From: Lentzea albidocapillata
GTDB lineage: Bacteria > Actinomycetota > Actinomycetes > Mycobacteriales > Pseudonocardiaceae
Reading direction: 5' to 3'
Assembly: GCF_000719115.1 (NCBI RefSeq)
Contig: NZ_JOEA01000014.1
Span: forward strand, 124,001 to 188,000
DNA length: 64,000 nucleotides
Below, piece after piece: positions 56,434 to 64,000 of this stretch. Position 1 is the first letter of the stretch, and each line of letters begins with the position of its first letter. The notes beneath the pieces are model-generated. The model saw nothing but the letters and a program-made list of their open reading frames with translations, was not told the DNA's origin and did not search any database. The position numbers and the translations under genes were made by a program.

Positions 56434-57323
56434 GTCCTACCGTCGGTTTCATCGGCCTTGGCAGCATGGGGTCGGGCATGACCCGCAACCTGCAGAAGGC
56501 CGGGTTCTCCCTGGTGGTCAACGACATCCGCCGCGAGTCGGCGGACGAGCTGGTCGACGGCGGCGCCAAGTGGGCGGCCACGCCCGCCGAGGTCGCCGCC
56601 GACAGCGACCTCGTGATCACCATGCTGCCCACGCCCAAGCACGTCCACGAGGTCATGAACGGCCAGGCCGGTGTGCTCGCCGGCATGGTCCCCAGCGGCA
56701 CCTGGATCGACATGTCCACCTCGGTGCCCGAGGTGGCGGACGAGATCCGCAGGAAGAACCCGGGCCTGCACGTACTGGACGCCCCGGTGAGCGGCATGTC
56801 GGTGGGCGCCGCGAACGGCACGTTGCAGATCTTCGTCGGCGGTGACCTCGATGACGTGACGCGCCTGCGGCCGGTGTTTGACGCCATGGGAGATCGGGAA
56901 CGCATCCTGCACGTCGGCGGTCATGGTGCGGGCTACACCGTGAAGCTGATGCTGAACCAACTGTGGTTCTCGCACCTGGTCGCGACGGCCGAGGTGCTGG
57001 CGATCGGCGTCAAGGCGGGTGTGGAGCTGGGTGTGCTGCGCAACGCGCTCGTCAACAGCCCGGCCCGGAGCAACTTCGTCGAGCACGACGTGCTGTCCGT
57101 CCTGGACCACGGTGACTACGACGAGGGCTTCGCGATCGCGCTGGCCTGTAAGGACCTCGGCCTGTCGACCAGCCTCGCGGCGTCCGTCGGAGTGCCCGCC
57201 GAGCTGTCCGCGCTGGTTGAGCAGATCTTCCGCCGCGCCCGCGCCTCGTACGGCGACACGGCCGGCGAGATGACCCCGGTGAAGCTCTACGAGGACCTCA
57301 TCCGGGTCGACCTGAGGCTGTGA
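56430..57323 (+). CDS. Beta-hydroxyacid dehydrogenase (HIBADH/GarR family)
   Basis: A 297-residue NAD(P)-dependent dehydrogenase. The Rossmann motif is VGFIGLGSMGSGMTRNLQKA, the substrate loop DAPVSGMSVGAANGTL and the catalytic lysine K172 in GAGYTVKLMLNQ. The family reduces or oxidises beta-hydroxy acids such as tartronate semialdehyde or 3-hydroxyisobutyrate. GTG 56430 overlaps the fae stop (GTGA). Confidence 0.88.
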   Translation: MSPTVGFIGLGSMGSGMTRNLQKAGFSLVVNDIRRESADELVDGGAKWAATPAEVAADSDLVITMLPTPKHVHEVMNGQAGVLAGMVPSGTWIDMSTSVPEVADEIRRKNPGLHVLDAPVSGMSVGAANGTLQIFVGGDLDDVTRLRPVFDAMGDRERILHVGGHGAGYTVKLMLNQLWFSHLVATAEVLAIGVKAGVELGVLRNALVNSPARSNFVEHDVLSVLDHGDYDEGFAIALACKDLGLSTSLAASVGVPAELSALVEQIFRRARASYGDTAGEMTPVKLYEDLIRVDLRL

Positions 57324-57334
57324 GGGGACAAGCC

Positions 57335-58747
57335 ATGCACACCAAGTTGTACATCGACGGCAAGTGGCTCGATTCGAGTGACGGCCGCACGTTCGAGGTA
57401 CTGGATCCGTCCACAGAGGAGGTTCTGGCCTCGGTCGCCGAGGCCACGCCTCAGGACGGCGTGCGCGCTCTGGACGCCGCCGTCGCCGCCCAGGCCGCGT
57501 GGGGCAGGACCGCACCGCGTGCGCGGGCCGAGATCCTGCGCAGGGCCTTCGAACTGGTGACCGAGCGGACCGAGGAGTTCGCTCGGCTGATCACCTCGGA
57601 GATGGGCAAACCGCTCGCCGAGTCACGGGCCGAGGTCGCCTACGGCGCGGAGTTCCTGCGGTGGTTCTCCGAGGAGGCACCGCGGATCTCCGGCCGGTTC
57701 ACGACCGCGCCGGACGGCCGCAACCGCCTGGTCACGGTGAAGCGTCCGGTCGGGCCGTGCCTGTTCGTGACGCCGTGGAACTTCCCGCTGGCGATGGCCA
57801 CGCGCAAGATCGCGCCGGCCATCGCGGCGGGCTGCACGATGGTGCTCAAGCCCGCCGAGCTCACTCCGTTGACCGCGTTGCTGTTCGCCGAGGTGCTGAC
57901 CGAGGCCGGGCTGCCGGCGGGCGTGCTCAACGTGATCACCACAACGGATCCGGGCGCGGTGACCGGCCCGTTGCTCACCGATCCGCGGCTACGCAAGCTG
58001 TCGTTCACCGGTTCGACGGCGGTGGGCAAGAGGCTCATCGCGCAGTCCGCCGACCAGGTACTGCGGGTCTCGATGGAACTGGGCGGCAACGCGCCGTTCC
58101 TGGTCTTCGAGGACGCGGACGTCGACGCGGCCGCGGACGGTGCCGTGCTCGCCAAGCTGCGCAACGGCGGCGAGGCCTGCGTGGCGGCCAACCGGTTCCT
58201 CGTGCACGCCTCGGTAGCCGATGAGTTCACGGCGAAGCTGGCCGAGCGCATGAAGAACTACCCGCTCGGGCCGTTGGTCGACGCCAAGACCAGGGCGAAG
58301 GTGACCGAACTGGTCGAGGACGCGCTCGATCGTGGAGCCGAGCTCGCTTTGGGCGGAGCCGCGTTGGAGGGCAAGGGTTTCTTCTTCGAAGCGACCGTGC
58401 TCACCGGCGTGCCCGGCGACGCCAGGATGCTGGCGGAGGAGATCTTCGGCCCGGTGGCGCCGATCGTCACGTTCGAGACCGAGGAAGAAGCGGTCCGGCT
58501 GGCCAACGCCACCGAGTACGGCCTGGTCTGCTTCGCCTACACCCGTGACCTGAACCGGGGTCTGCGGCTCGCGGAGTCGCTGGAGACCGGGATGCTCGGC
58601 CTCAACACGGGAATCGTGTCGAACCCCGCCGCACCGTTCGGTGGCGTCAAGCACTCGGGCATCGGCCGTGAAGGCGGCGCCGAGGGCATCGAGGAGTACC
58701 TCGAAACCACTTATGTCGCGGTATCTGACCCGTTCGGGAGCAGCTGA
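57335..58747 (+). CDS. Aldehyde dehydrogenase (succinate-semialdehyde-type)
   Basis: A 470-residue NAD(P)-dependent aldehyde dehydrogenase from ATG 57335 (GAGGGG upstream). PWNFPLAMATRKIAPAIAAG and FTGSTAVGK form the cofactor site. The general base is E248 in MELGGNAPF and the nucleophile C282 in NGGEACVAANRF. Overall sequence resembles the GabD/SSADH group. It overlaps the next gene by one base. It likely oxidises an aldehyde made in this pathway. Confidence 0.9.
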   Translation: MHTKLYIDGKWLDSSDGRTFEVLDPSTEEVLASVAEATPQDGVRALDAAVAAQAAWGRTAPRARAEILRRAFELVTERTEEFARLITSEMGKPLAESRAEVAYGAEFLRWFSEEAPRISGRFTTAPDGRNRLVTVKRPVGPCLFVTPWNFPLAMATRKIAPAIAAGCTMVLKPAELTPLTALLFAEVLTEAGLPAGVLNVITTTDPGAVTGPLLTDPRLRKLSFTGSTAVGKRLIAQSADQVLRVSMELGGNAPFLVFEDADVDAAADGAVLAKLRNGGEACVAANRFLVHASVADEFTAKLAERMKNYPLGPLVDAKTRAKVTELVEDALDRGAELALGGAALEGKGFFFEATVLTGVPGDARMLAEEIFGPVAPIVTFETEEEAVRLANATEYGLVCFAYTRDLNRGLRLAESLETGMLGLNTGIVSNPAAPFGGVKHSGIGREGGAEGIEEYLETTYVAVSDPFGSS

Positions 58748-59514
58748 TGGACTTCGGGTTGGATCTCTTCTCCTTGAAGGGGAAGAACGCGATCGTCACC
58801 GGTGGCAACACGGGGCTGGGCCAGGCGTTCGCGCTCGGCCTGGCCGCCGCCGGGGCCGACGTGTTCGTGCCGAGCCTCGTCTCCGACGACGGTGAGACGC
58901 AGAAGCTCGTCGAAGCGCAAGGCCAGCGGTTCGCCGGGATGACGGCGGACATCACGGCACCGGGCGCGTGTGCGTCCGTTGTGGACGCGTGTTTCGAGCA
59001 GCTCGGATCCGTGGACGTCGTCGTCAACTCGGCCGGCATCAGCCTGCTCGACGACGTGGAGAACTTCGACCGCGCCAAGTGGGACCCGATGATCGCGATC
59101 AACCTGACCGCGGCCTTCGAACTGGCCCACGAGGCGACCAGGTACATGATCCCGCAGCGGTCCGGGAAGATCATCAACATCGCGTCGCTGTTCTCGTTCC
59201 TCGGTGGCCGCCAGTCCCCCGCCTACGCCGCGACCAAGCACGGCATCGCGGGGTTCACCAAGGCCTACTGCGACGAGCTGGCGCAGCACAACATCCAGGT
59301 CAACGCGCTGGCGCCGGGCTACTTCGCCACGAAGATCACCGAGGCCACCCGGTCGGATCCCGCGGCCAACCAGCGCGTGATCGACCACATCCCGGCCGGT
59401 CGCTGGGGCGACCCGAGCGACCTCATGGGCGCACTGGTGTTCCTCGCCTGCCGCGCCTCCGACTACGTCAACGGCCACACGCTGGTGGTCGACGGCGGTT
59501 ATCTCGTCCGCTGA
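58747..59514 (+). CDS. SDR-family dehydrogenase (KduD-like)
   Basis: A 255-residue short-chain dehydrogenase. The cofactor motif is TGGNTGLG, then NSAG and the catalytic Ser in INIASLFSFLGG, with YAATK for Tyr and Lys. The N-terminal FGLDLFSLKGKNAIVTGG and C-terminal DYVNGHTLVVDGGYLVR resemble 2-deoxy-gluconate 3-dehydrogenases (KduD). It oxidises or reduces a sugar or polyol hydroxyl. ATG 58747 overlaps the ALDH stop as TGATG. Confidence 0.88.
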   Translation: MDFGLDLFSLKGKNAIVTGGNTGLGQAFALGLAAAGADVFVPSLVSDDGETQKLVEAQGQRFAGMTADITAPGACASVVDACFEQLGSVDVVVNSAGISLLDDVENFDRAKWDPMIAINLTAAFELAHEATRYMIPQRSGKIINIASLFSFLGGRQSPAYAATKHGIAGFTKAYCDELAQHNIQVNALAPGYFATKITEATRSDPAANQRVIDHIPAGRWGDPSDLMGALVFLACRASDYVNGHTLVVDGGYLVR

Positions 59515-59536
59515 CTCTCTTCTCGAAGGCAGAGCC

Positions 59537-61012
59537 ATGTTTCCTGCACCGCCGCCCTCCGTCCCCTCCGCCTCCGGCCTGAGCCGCGAGCAGATCGTCG
59601 CCGGGCTGGTCGACCTGCTCGGCTCCGGGAAGGTCGACACCGACGAGCAAGAGCTTAAGGAAGCCAGCGTCGACAGGTTCCGCAAGTACACCTCGGTGCA
59701 CGGCATCTTCACCGGCCCGATCCCGGCCGCGATCGTCAAGCCGGGGTCCGCCGAAGAGGTCGGCAGGGTGCTGGCGTTCGCGAACGAGCACCGGATCAAC
59801 GTCGTCCCGCGCACCGGCCGGACCGCGACCGAGGGCGGGCTGGAGACGCTGGTGGAGAACACCGTCGTACTCGACGGCTCCACAATGGACGCGATCGTGA
59901 AGATCGACCCGGTCAACATGATGGTCACCGCGCAGTGCGGTGTTCCGTTGCAGCGCCTGGAGGACGCGCTGCGCGAGCAGGGCCTGACGACCGGCCACTC
60001 GCCGCAGTCCAAGCCGCTCGCACAGATGGGCGGACTGGTCGCGACCCGCTCGATCGGCCAGTTCTCCACGCTGTACGGCGGCATCGAGGACATGGTCGTG
60101 GGCCTGGAGGCGGTGTTCCCGGACGGCACCGTCAGCCGGATCAAGAACGTCCCGCGCCGCGCGGCCGGTCCGGACATCCGGCACGTCGTGATCGGCAACG
60201 AGGGCGCGCTGTGCGTGATCACCGAGGTCACCGTGAAGCTGTTCCGCTACCAGCCGGAGCACAACCACTACTTCGGCTTCCTGACCGACGACTTCGGTGA
60301 CGCGGTGGAGCGGCTGCGCACGCTGATCACCGACGGCTACCGGCCTTCAGTCTGCCGCGTCTACTCCCCCGATGACGCGAACCAGCACTTCAGCCACTTC
60401 TCTGGCAACAAGAACGTGGTCGTGCTCGTCGCGGAGGGCCCGGAGGGCATCGCGCGGGCAACCGCCGAGGCGATCGAGAAGACGTTCGCGGGCACCGAGG
60501 CCGTGGATCCGAAGCTGATCGTCGAGTGGTTCGACAACCTCAACTGGGGCCAGGACAAGATCGACGCGGAGAGGCGCGCGATGCTGGAGACCCGGCACCT
60601 CGGCTACACCACCGAGGTCTCCGTCGACTGGTCGAACGTGACGCCGCTCTACGACGCGATCATGAACCGGGTGCGTCGGGAGTTCCCGCGCTTCGCCGAC
60701 CTCACGATGCTGGGCGCGCACTCGTCGCACAGCTACCAGACCGGGACGAACCTCTACTTCGTCTACGACTACGACATCACCTGCGAACCGGAGCAGGAGA
60801 TCACCGAGTACCACATCCCGCTCAACGCGATCATCGTCGAGGAGTCGCTGCGGCTGGGCGGTTCGATGGTGCACCACCACGGCATCGGCAAGTACCGCAC
60901 GCCGTGGACGCGCGATGAGCACGGCAGCGCCTACCGGATGCTCGAAGTGCTCAAGCACGGCTTCGACCCGAACGGGATCATGAACGCCGGCACGATCTTC
61001 CCGGTGTCATGA
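59537..61012 (+). CDS. AGPS/GlcD-like FAD-linked oxidase
   Basis: A 491-residue VAO/PCMH-type flavoprotein. The FAD domain contains VVPRTGRTATEGGLE and QSKPLAQMGGLVATRSIGQF. The C-terminal substrate domain ends with SMVHHHGIGKYRTPW and DPNGIMNAGTIFP, the pattern of alkylglycerone-phosphate synthase-like and D-lactate/glycolate-type oxidases. No signal peptide is visible. It probably oxidises a 2-hydroxy acid or alcohol intermediate. It overlaps the kinase gene by 4 bp. Confidence 0.85.
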   Translation: MFPAPPPSVPSASGLSREQIVAGLVDLLGSGKVDTDEQELKEASVDRFRKYTSVHGIFTGPIPAAIVKPGSAEEVGRVLAFANEHRINVVPRTGRTATEGGLETLVENTVVLDGSTMDAIVKIDPVNMMVTAQCGVPLQRLEDALREQGLTTGHSPQSKPLAQMGGLVATRSIGQFSTLYGGIEDMVVGLEAVFPDGTVSRIKNVPRRAAGPDIRHVVIGNEGALCVITEVTVKLFRYQPEHNHYFGFLTDDFGDAVERLRTLITDGYRPSVCRVYSPDDANQHFSHFSGNKNVVVLVAEGPEGIARATAEAIEKTFAGTEAVDPKLIVEWFDNLNWGQDKIDAERRAMLETRHLGYTTEVSVDWSNVTPLYDAIMNRVRREFPRFADLTMLGAHSSHSYQTGTNLYFVYDYDITCEPEQEITEYHIPLNAIIVEESLRLGGSMVHHHGIGKYRTPWTRDEHGSAYRMLEVLKHGFDPNGIMNAGTIFPVS

Positions 61013-62397
61013 GCTACCTGATCGCGATCGACAACGGCTCGCAGAGCACGAAGGTGTCGATCGTCGACGAGGTCGGCCGCGTGCACGCCTCGGCCCAGCG
61101 CCCGCTGCGGCCGTACGAGCACCCGAAGCCCGGCCAGGTCGTGCACCCGGACGACGACGTGTGGGACTCGATCGCCGAGGCCTGCACCGAGGCGATGCAA
61201 CGGTTCACCGGCGCACCGGGCGAGATCGCGGGCGTCGGGCTGTGCACGATCCGGTTCTGCCGGGCCGTGATGGACCCCGGCGGCCGGCTCACCGAGCCGT
61301 TGCTGAGCTGGATGGACGAGCGGCTCGCGCAGCCGCAGCAGCCTGCCGGGACGAGACGTCTCGTCTCGGCGTCCTCGGGATACGTGACGCTCCGGCTCAC
61401 CGGCGAGCGGCGCGACACGGCCGGCAACTACGAGGGCATGTGGCCGATCGACCACGAGACGTGGCGCTGGCCGGACTCATCACCGTCCTATGCGGACACC
61501 GGCATGCGCCGCGAGCAGCTGTTCGACCTCGTCGACCCGGGCGCGTTGCTGGGGAACGTGACCGGCGAGGCTTCCAGGGCCACCGGTCTGCCCGCCGGGC
61601 TGCCGGTGTTCGCGACCTCGAACGACAAGGCGGTCGAGGCACTGGGCAGTGGCCTGGGCGACGAACTGCTGGTGTCGCTGGGCACCTACATCGCCGCGAT
61701 GACCACCGGGGACCGGCACACCGTCGATCCCGAAGGACGCTTCTGGTCGAACTTCGGCTCCGTGCCGGGAAAATACCTGTACGAGAGCAACGGGATCCGG
61801 CGCGGGATGTGGACGGTCAGCTGGTACCGCCAGCTGGTCGGCTCCGACCTCGGTGAACTGGAGGCCGGTGCGGCAAGCGTCGAACCTGGCTGCGGCGGGC
61901 TGATGACCGTCCTCGACTGGCTGGCCCCCGGCGACCACCCGTACCGGCGCGGCGCGCTGCTCGGGTTCGACGGCACACAGGGCCGCTACCACGTGTACCG
62001 GTCGATCCTGGAGGGCATCGCGCTGACCATGAGCCGCCACAGCGCGTTGATGGGGGATGCTCTCGGACGTGAGTTCCCGGAGCTGATCGTGTCCGGCGGC
62101 GGATCGCGGTCCGACCTGATGATGCAGATCTTCGCCGACGTGTTCGACCGGCCGGTGCGGCGCACGAGGATGAGCGACGCCGCCGGTCTGGGTGCCGCGA
62201 TCTGCGCGGCGGTCGGCAGCGGCGTGCACCCGGACTGGGACAGCGCGGTCAAGGCCATGGTCACCACGGCCGATGTCTTCACACCGTCCGCCGCGGCGCC
62301 GGTGTACGCGAAGCTCGCGCAGGACCATGCCCGCATCACGGACCACACCGATCCGCTGTTCGCATCCCTGAACCAGCAAGACATCACGGCCAGATAA
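61009..62397 (+). CDS. FGGY-family carbohydrate kinase
   Basis: A 462-residue sugar kinase. The N-terminal phosphate-binding motif is AIDNGSQSTKVSIVD, SWMDERL lies in the substrate region, FATSNDKAVEALGSG follows, and the C-terminal ATP motif is LIVSGGGSRSDLMMQIFADV. The family phosphorylates sugars and polyols such as xylulose, glycerol or erythrulose. It is the last gene of the operon and implies that the imported compound or a product has a sugar-like hydroxylated chain. Confidence 0.88.
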   Translation: MSYLIAIDNGSQSTKVSIVDEVGRVHASAQRPLRPYEHPKPGQVVHPDDDVWDSIAEACTEAMQRFTGAPGEIAGVGLCTIRFCRAVMDPGGRLTEPLLSWMDERLAQPQQPAGTRRLVSASSGYVTLRLTGERRDTAGNYEGMWPIDHETWRWPDSSPSYADTGMRREQLFDLVDPGALLGNVTGEASRATGLPAGLPVFATSNDKAVEALGSGLGDELLVSLGTYIAAMTTGDRHTVDPEGRFWSNFGSVPGKYLYESNGIRRGMWTVSWYRQLVGSDLGELEAGAASVEPGCGGLMTVLDWLAPGDHPYRRGALLGFDGTQGRYHVYRSILEGIALTMSRHSALMGDALGREFPELIVSGGGSRSDLMMQIFADVFDRPVRRTRMSDAAGLGAAICAAVGSGVHPDWDSAVKAMVTTADVFTPSAAAPVYAKLAQDHARITDHTDPLFASLNQQDITAR

Positions 62398-62418
62398 CCG
62401 ATTGATAACGGCAAGACA

Positions 62419-62442
62419 TACCGACCGACTACTCGGTCGGTA
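62419..62442. promoter_or_regulatory. TetR-type palindromic operator before GH3
   Basis: A 24-bp inverted repeat with arms TACCGACCGA and TCGGTCGGTA around CTAC lies 21 bp before the GH3 start. The ACCGACCG...CGGTCGGT form is typical of TetR-family operators. There is no T-run, so a terminator role is less likely. Confidence 0.6.
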
Positions 62443-62462
62443 CTTCTGGTCTGCTCGAAGGC

Positions 62463-64000
62463 ATGGACATCAAGAAGGCGATCGCCGGGCTGGACCTGCC
62501 GCGGAAGGTCCGGCTTCTCACCGGTTCCGCCCTGTTCGCGCTGCACGCGGAGCCGGAGATCGGCCTGGCGTCGCTGAAGTTGTCCGACGGCCCTACGGGT
62601 GTCCGCGGCGCCGAACTCAGGGGCGGCACGATCGCGTGCGTGCTGCCGAACGCGACGTTGCTCGCTCAGCACTGGGACGTGGCACTGGCGCGCGAGGTCG
62701 GCGAGGTACTCGCGGACGAGGCGGCGGCGCAACAGGTCCACGTCGTGCTCGGCCCGACGATCAACCTGCACCGCACGGCGCTCGGCGGCCGGCTGTTCGA
62801 GGCCTACAGCGAGGACCCGCTGCTCACCGGCGTCATCGCGGCCGCCTACGTGCGCGGCCTGCAGCACAAGGGCATCGCGGCGACGCCGAAGCACTACGTG
62901 GCCAACGAGTCCGAGACCGAGCGGCGCACGGCGAGCATGGTGCTGGACGAGAAGACGTTGCGCGAGGTCTACCTGCTGCCGTTCGAGATCGTGGTCGAGG
63001 ACTCCTCACCGTGGGCGGTCATGGCGGCCTACAACAACGTCAACGGCATCCCCGCGACCGAGCACACCGAACTCGTCGAGGGCGTACTGAAGGGCGAATG
63101 GGGCTTCGACGGCCTGGTCATGTCGGACTGGTTCGCCACGAAGTCCACCGCGGCGAGCGCCAACGGCGGCCTCGACCTGGCCATGCCCGGCCCTGGCGGT
63201 CCGTGGGAGGACAAGCTGGTCGCGGCTGTGCAGGCGGGCGAGGTCGCGGAGTCGGTCATCGACGACCACCTCGCCCGGTTGCTGCTGCTGGCGTCACGGA
63301 CCGGAGCGTTCGGCGAGCCGCGCTCCTGGCCTCAGGATCTGCCCGCGCCTGACAGCGCGGGCCGCCGCGAGCAGTTGCGCCGGTTCGCGGCGGGCGGCAT
63401 GACCGTGCTGAAGAACTCCGGTGTGCTGCCGTTGCCGGAGTCCCGCGTCGCGCTGATCGGCCGTCACGCGATCGACACCGTCGCGCAGGGCGGTGGCTCC
63501 GCCGGCGTGCGGCCGCCGCACATCATCAGCATCGCGGACGGCCTGACCTCGCGACTCGGCTCCGTGTCCGTTGTGGACGGTGTCGAGGTCCGGCTCCGGT
63601 ACGCCGCTCCCGGCGCCGGGGTGCTGAAGGACATCCGCGCGACGACGTACGACACGGACGGCCAGGTGCTGGCTACGCGAGACATGGAGATCGCCGAGCT
63701 CGCGGCGTACGGCGGCTGGGCACAGGGTGCCGCGTCGATCGAGGTGTCCGGCGAGGTCGTGCTGGACGAGCCGACGCGGCTGCTGGTCGGCGTGCGCGGC
63801 TTCGGCGACTGGACGATCGACGTCGCCGGACGGCAGTACGCCACACGTCTGGCCTGGGCGAACGGCATCGTCGAGGAAGCACTGCTCAAGCCGCCGCACT
63901 GGACGGCCGAGGTGCTGCTGTCGCCGGGCGACCGGATCACGGCCCGCGTTCGCGAGGCCAGCGCGCTGGTCGGCCTGATCACCCAGCCGGTCCCCCGCGC
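62463..64000 (+). CDS. GH3 beta-glycosidase (3' partial)
   Basis: A GH3 enzyme that continues beyond the window. From ATG 62463 the (alpha/beta)8 domain shows LSDGPTGVRG, GPTINLHRTALGGRLFEAYSED given in part, KHYVANESETERR and the nucleophile D222 in LVMSDWFATKS. The second domain follows (LKNSGVLPLPESRVALIG). The segment from about residue 375 (VRLRYAAPGAG to VLLSPGD) looks like an inserted PA14 domain, common in beta-glucosidases and beta-xylosidases of this type. No signal peptide is seen, suggesting a cytosolic enzyme. It is separated from the kinase operon by a TetR-type palindrome. Confidence 0.9.
   Translation, partial: MDIKKAIAGLDLPRKVRLLTGSALFALHAEPEIGLASLKLSDGPTGVRGAELRGGTIACVLPNATLLAQHWDVALAREVGEVLADEAAAQQVHVVLGPTINLHRTALGGRLFEAYSEDPLLTGVIAAAYVRGLQHKGIAATPKHYVANESETERRTASMVLDEKTLREVYLLPFEIVVEDSSPWAVMAAYNNVNGIPATEHTELVEGVLKGEWGFDGLVMSDWFATKSTAASANGGLDLAMPGPGGPWEDKLVAAVQAGEVAESVIDDHLARLLLLASRTGAFGEPRSWPQDLPAPDSAGRREQLRRFAAGGMTVLKNSGVLPLPESRVALIGRHAIDTVAQGGGSAGVRPPHIISIADGLTSRLGSVSVVDGVEVRLRYAAPGAGVLKDIRATTYDTDGQVLATRDMEIAELAAYGGWAQGAASIEVSGEVVLDEPTRLLVGVRGFGDWTIDVAGRQYATRLAWANGIVEEALLKPPHWTAEVLLSPGDRITARVREASALVGLITQPVPR

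Noticed and set aside
62419..62442. Rho-independent terminator for the kinase operon
   Set aside because: The repeat lies near the GH3 start, has a TetR-operator pattern and lacks a T-run, so an operator is the better reading.
1..64000. CRISPR arrays, tRNA or rRNA genes, prophage or plasmid replication genes
   Set aside because: I looked for regularly spaced repeats, cloverleaf-like segments and phage or replication proteins and saw none; all gaps between genes are shorter than about 220 bp.

Overview
The window looks like chromosomal DNA of a high-GC filamentous actinobacterium. GC- and NNC-rich codons, frequent GTG/TTG starts, 4-bp stop/start overlaps, TAT and lipoprotein exports, a perfect CebR-type operator, DtxR/IdeR-type iron boxes and a coelichelin-like siderophore locus all point that way. 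A Pseudonocardiales genus (Lentzea, Saccharothrix or Amycolatopsis type) is my best guess. That placement is inference from gene style, not a database result. I see no rRNA, tRNA, CRISPR array or phage.

Region 1 (1-27.2 kb) is for plant polysaccharide and oligosaccharide use. A LacZ-type GH2 enzyme with an inserted LamG domain (5' end outside the window) faces a secreted GH16 across a strong hairpin. A leftward operon (10051 to 4330) encodes a CUT1 sugar ABC transporter followed by a Gfo/Idh/MocA dehydrogenase, a DUF6807 protein and a cupin, behind a LacI-type operator. Next come a lipoprotein joining a nuclease-like domain to a CBM2, a PH-domain membrane protein and a ROK regulator whose C-terminus has been rewritten by a short inverted-repeat element. 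Divergent from the regulator runs a Dpp-type oligosaccharide importer with a permease-ATPase fusion, a GH2 beta-mannosidase and a LacI-type sensor with no DNA-binding domain. A secreted GH127 arabinofuranosidase with a ricin-type lectin domain and an AA10 lytic polysaccharide monooxygenase converge on a second hairpin. An SDR epimerase and an HSL-type esterase finish the region.

Region 2 (27.2-46.7 kb) is an iron-box-associated siderophore locus in the order I remember for coelichelin cchC-J: two FecCD permeases, ATPase, binding lipoprotein, ABC exporter half, trimodular NRPS (A-PCP-E-C-A-PCP-E-C-A-PCP), second exporter half and Fes-like esterase. Adenylation codes 1 and 3 read DINYWGGIGK and DMENLGLINK (formyl-hydroxyornithine and hydroxyornithine). 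Code 2 reads DSLVSGTVYK, which is not the threonine code. The ornithine hydroxylase, formyltransferase and MbtH genes are absent. The two exporter halves have complementary broken ATPase motifs. A ~101-bp inverted-repeat element, also found at 11.75 kb, sits inside the locus.

Region 3 (46.7-51.7 kb) has a YCII-like protein and a four-gene cassette: membrane-anchored binding protein, TelA, a lipoprotein fusing a binding-protein domain to a VWA domain, and an XpaC-like protein.

Region 4 (51.7-62.4 kb) is an IclR-controlled ten-gene operon: a betaine/choline-type ABC importer, a formaldehyde-activating-enzyme (Fae) homologue, a beta-hydroxyacid dehydrogenase, an aldehyde dehydrogenase, an SDR, an AGPS-like flavoprotein and an FGGY kinase. 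I cannot match this set to a described pathway and consider it the best candidate for an undescribed catabolic system. A GH3 glycosidase behind a TetR-type palindrome runs off the right end.
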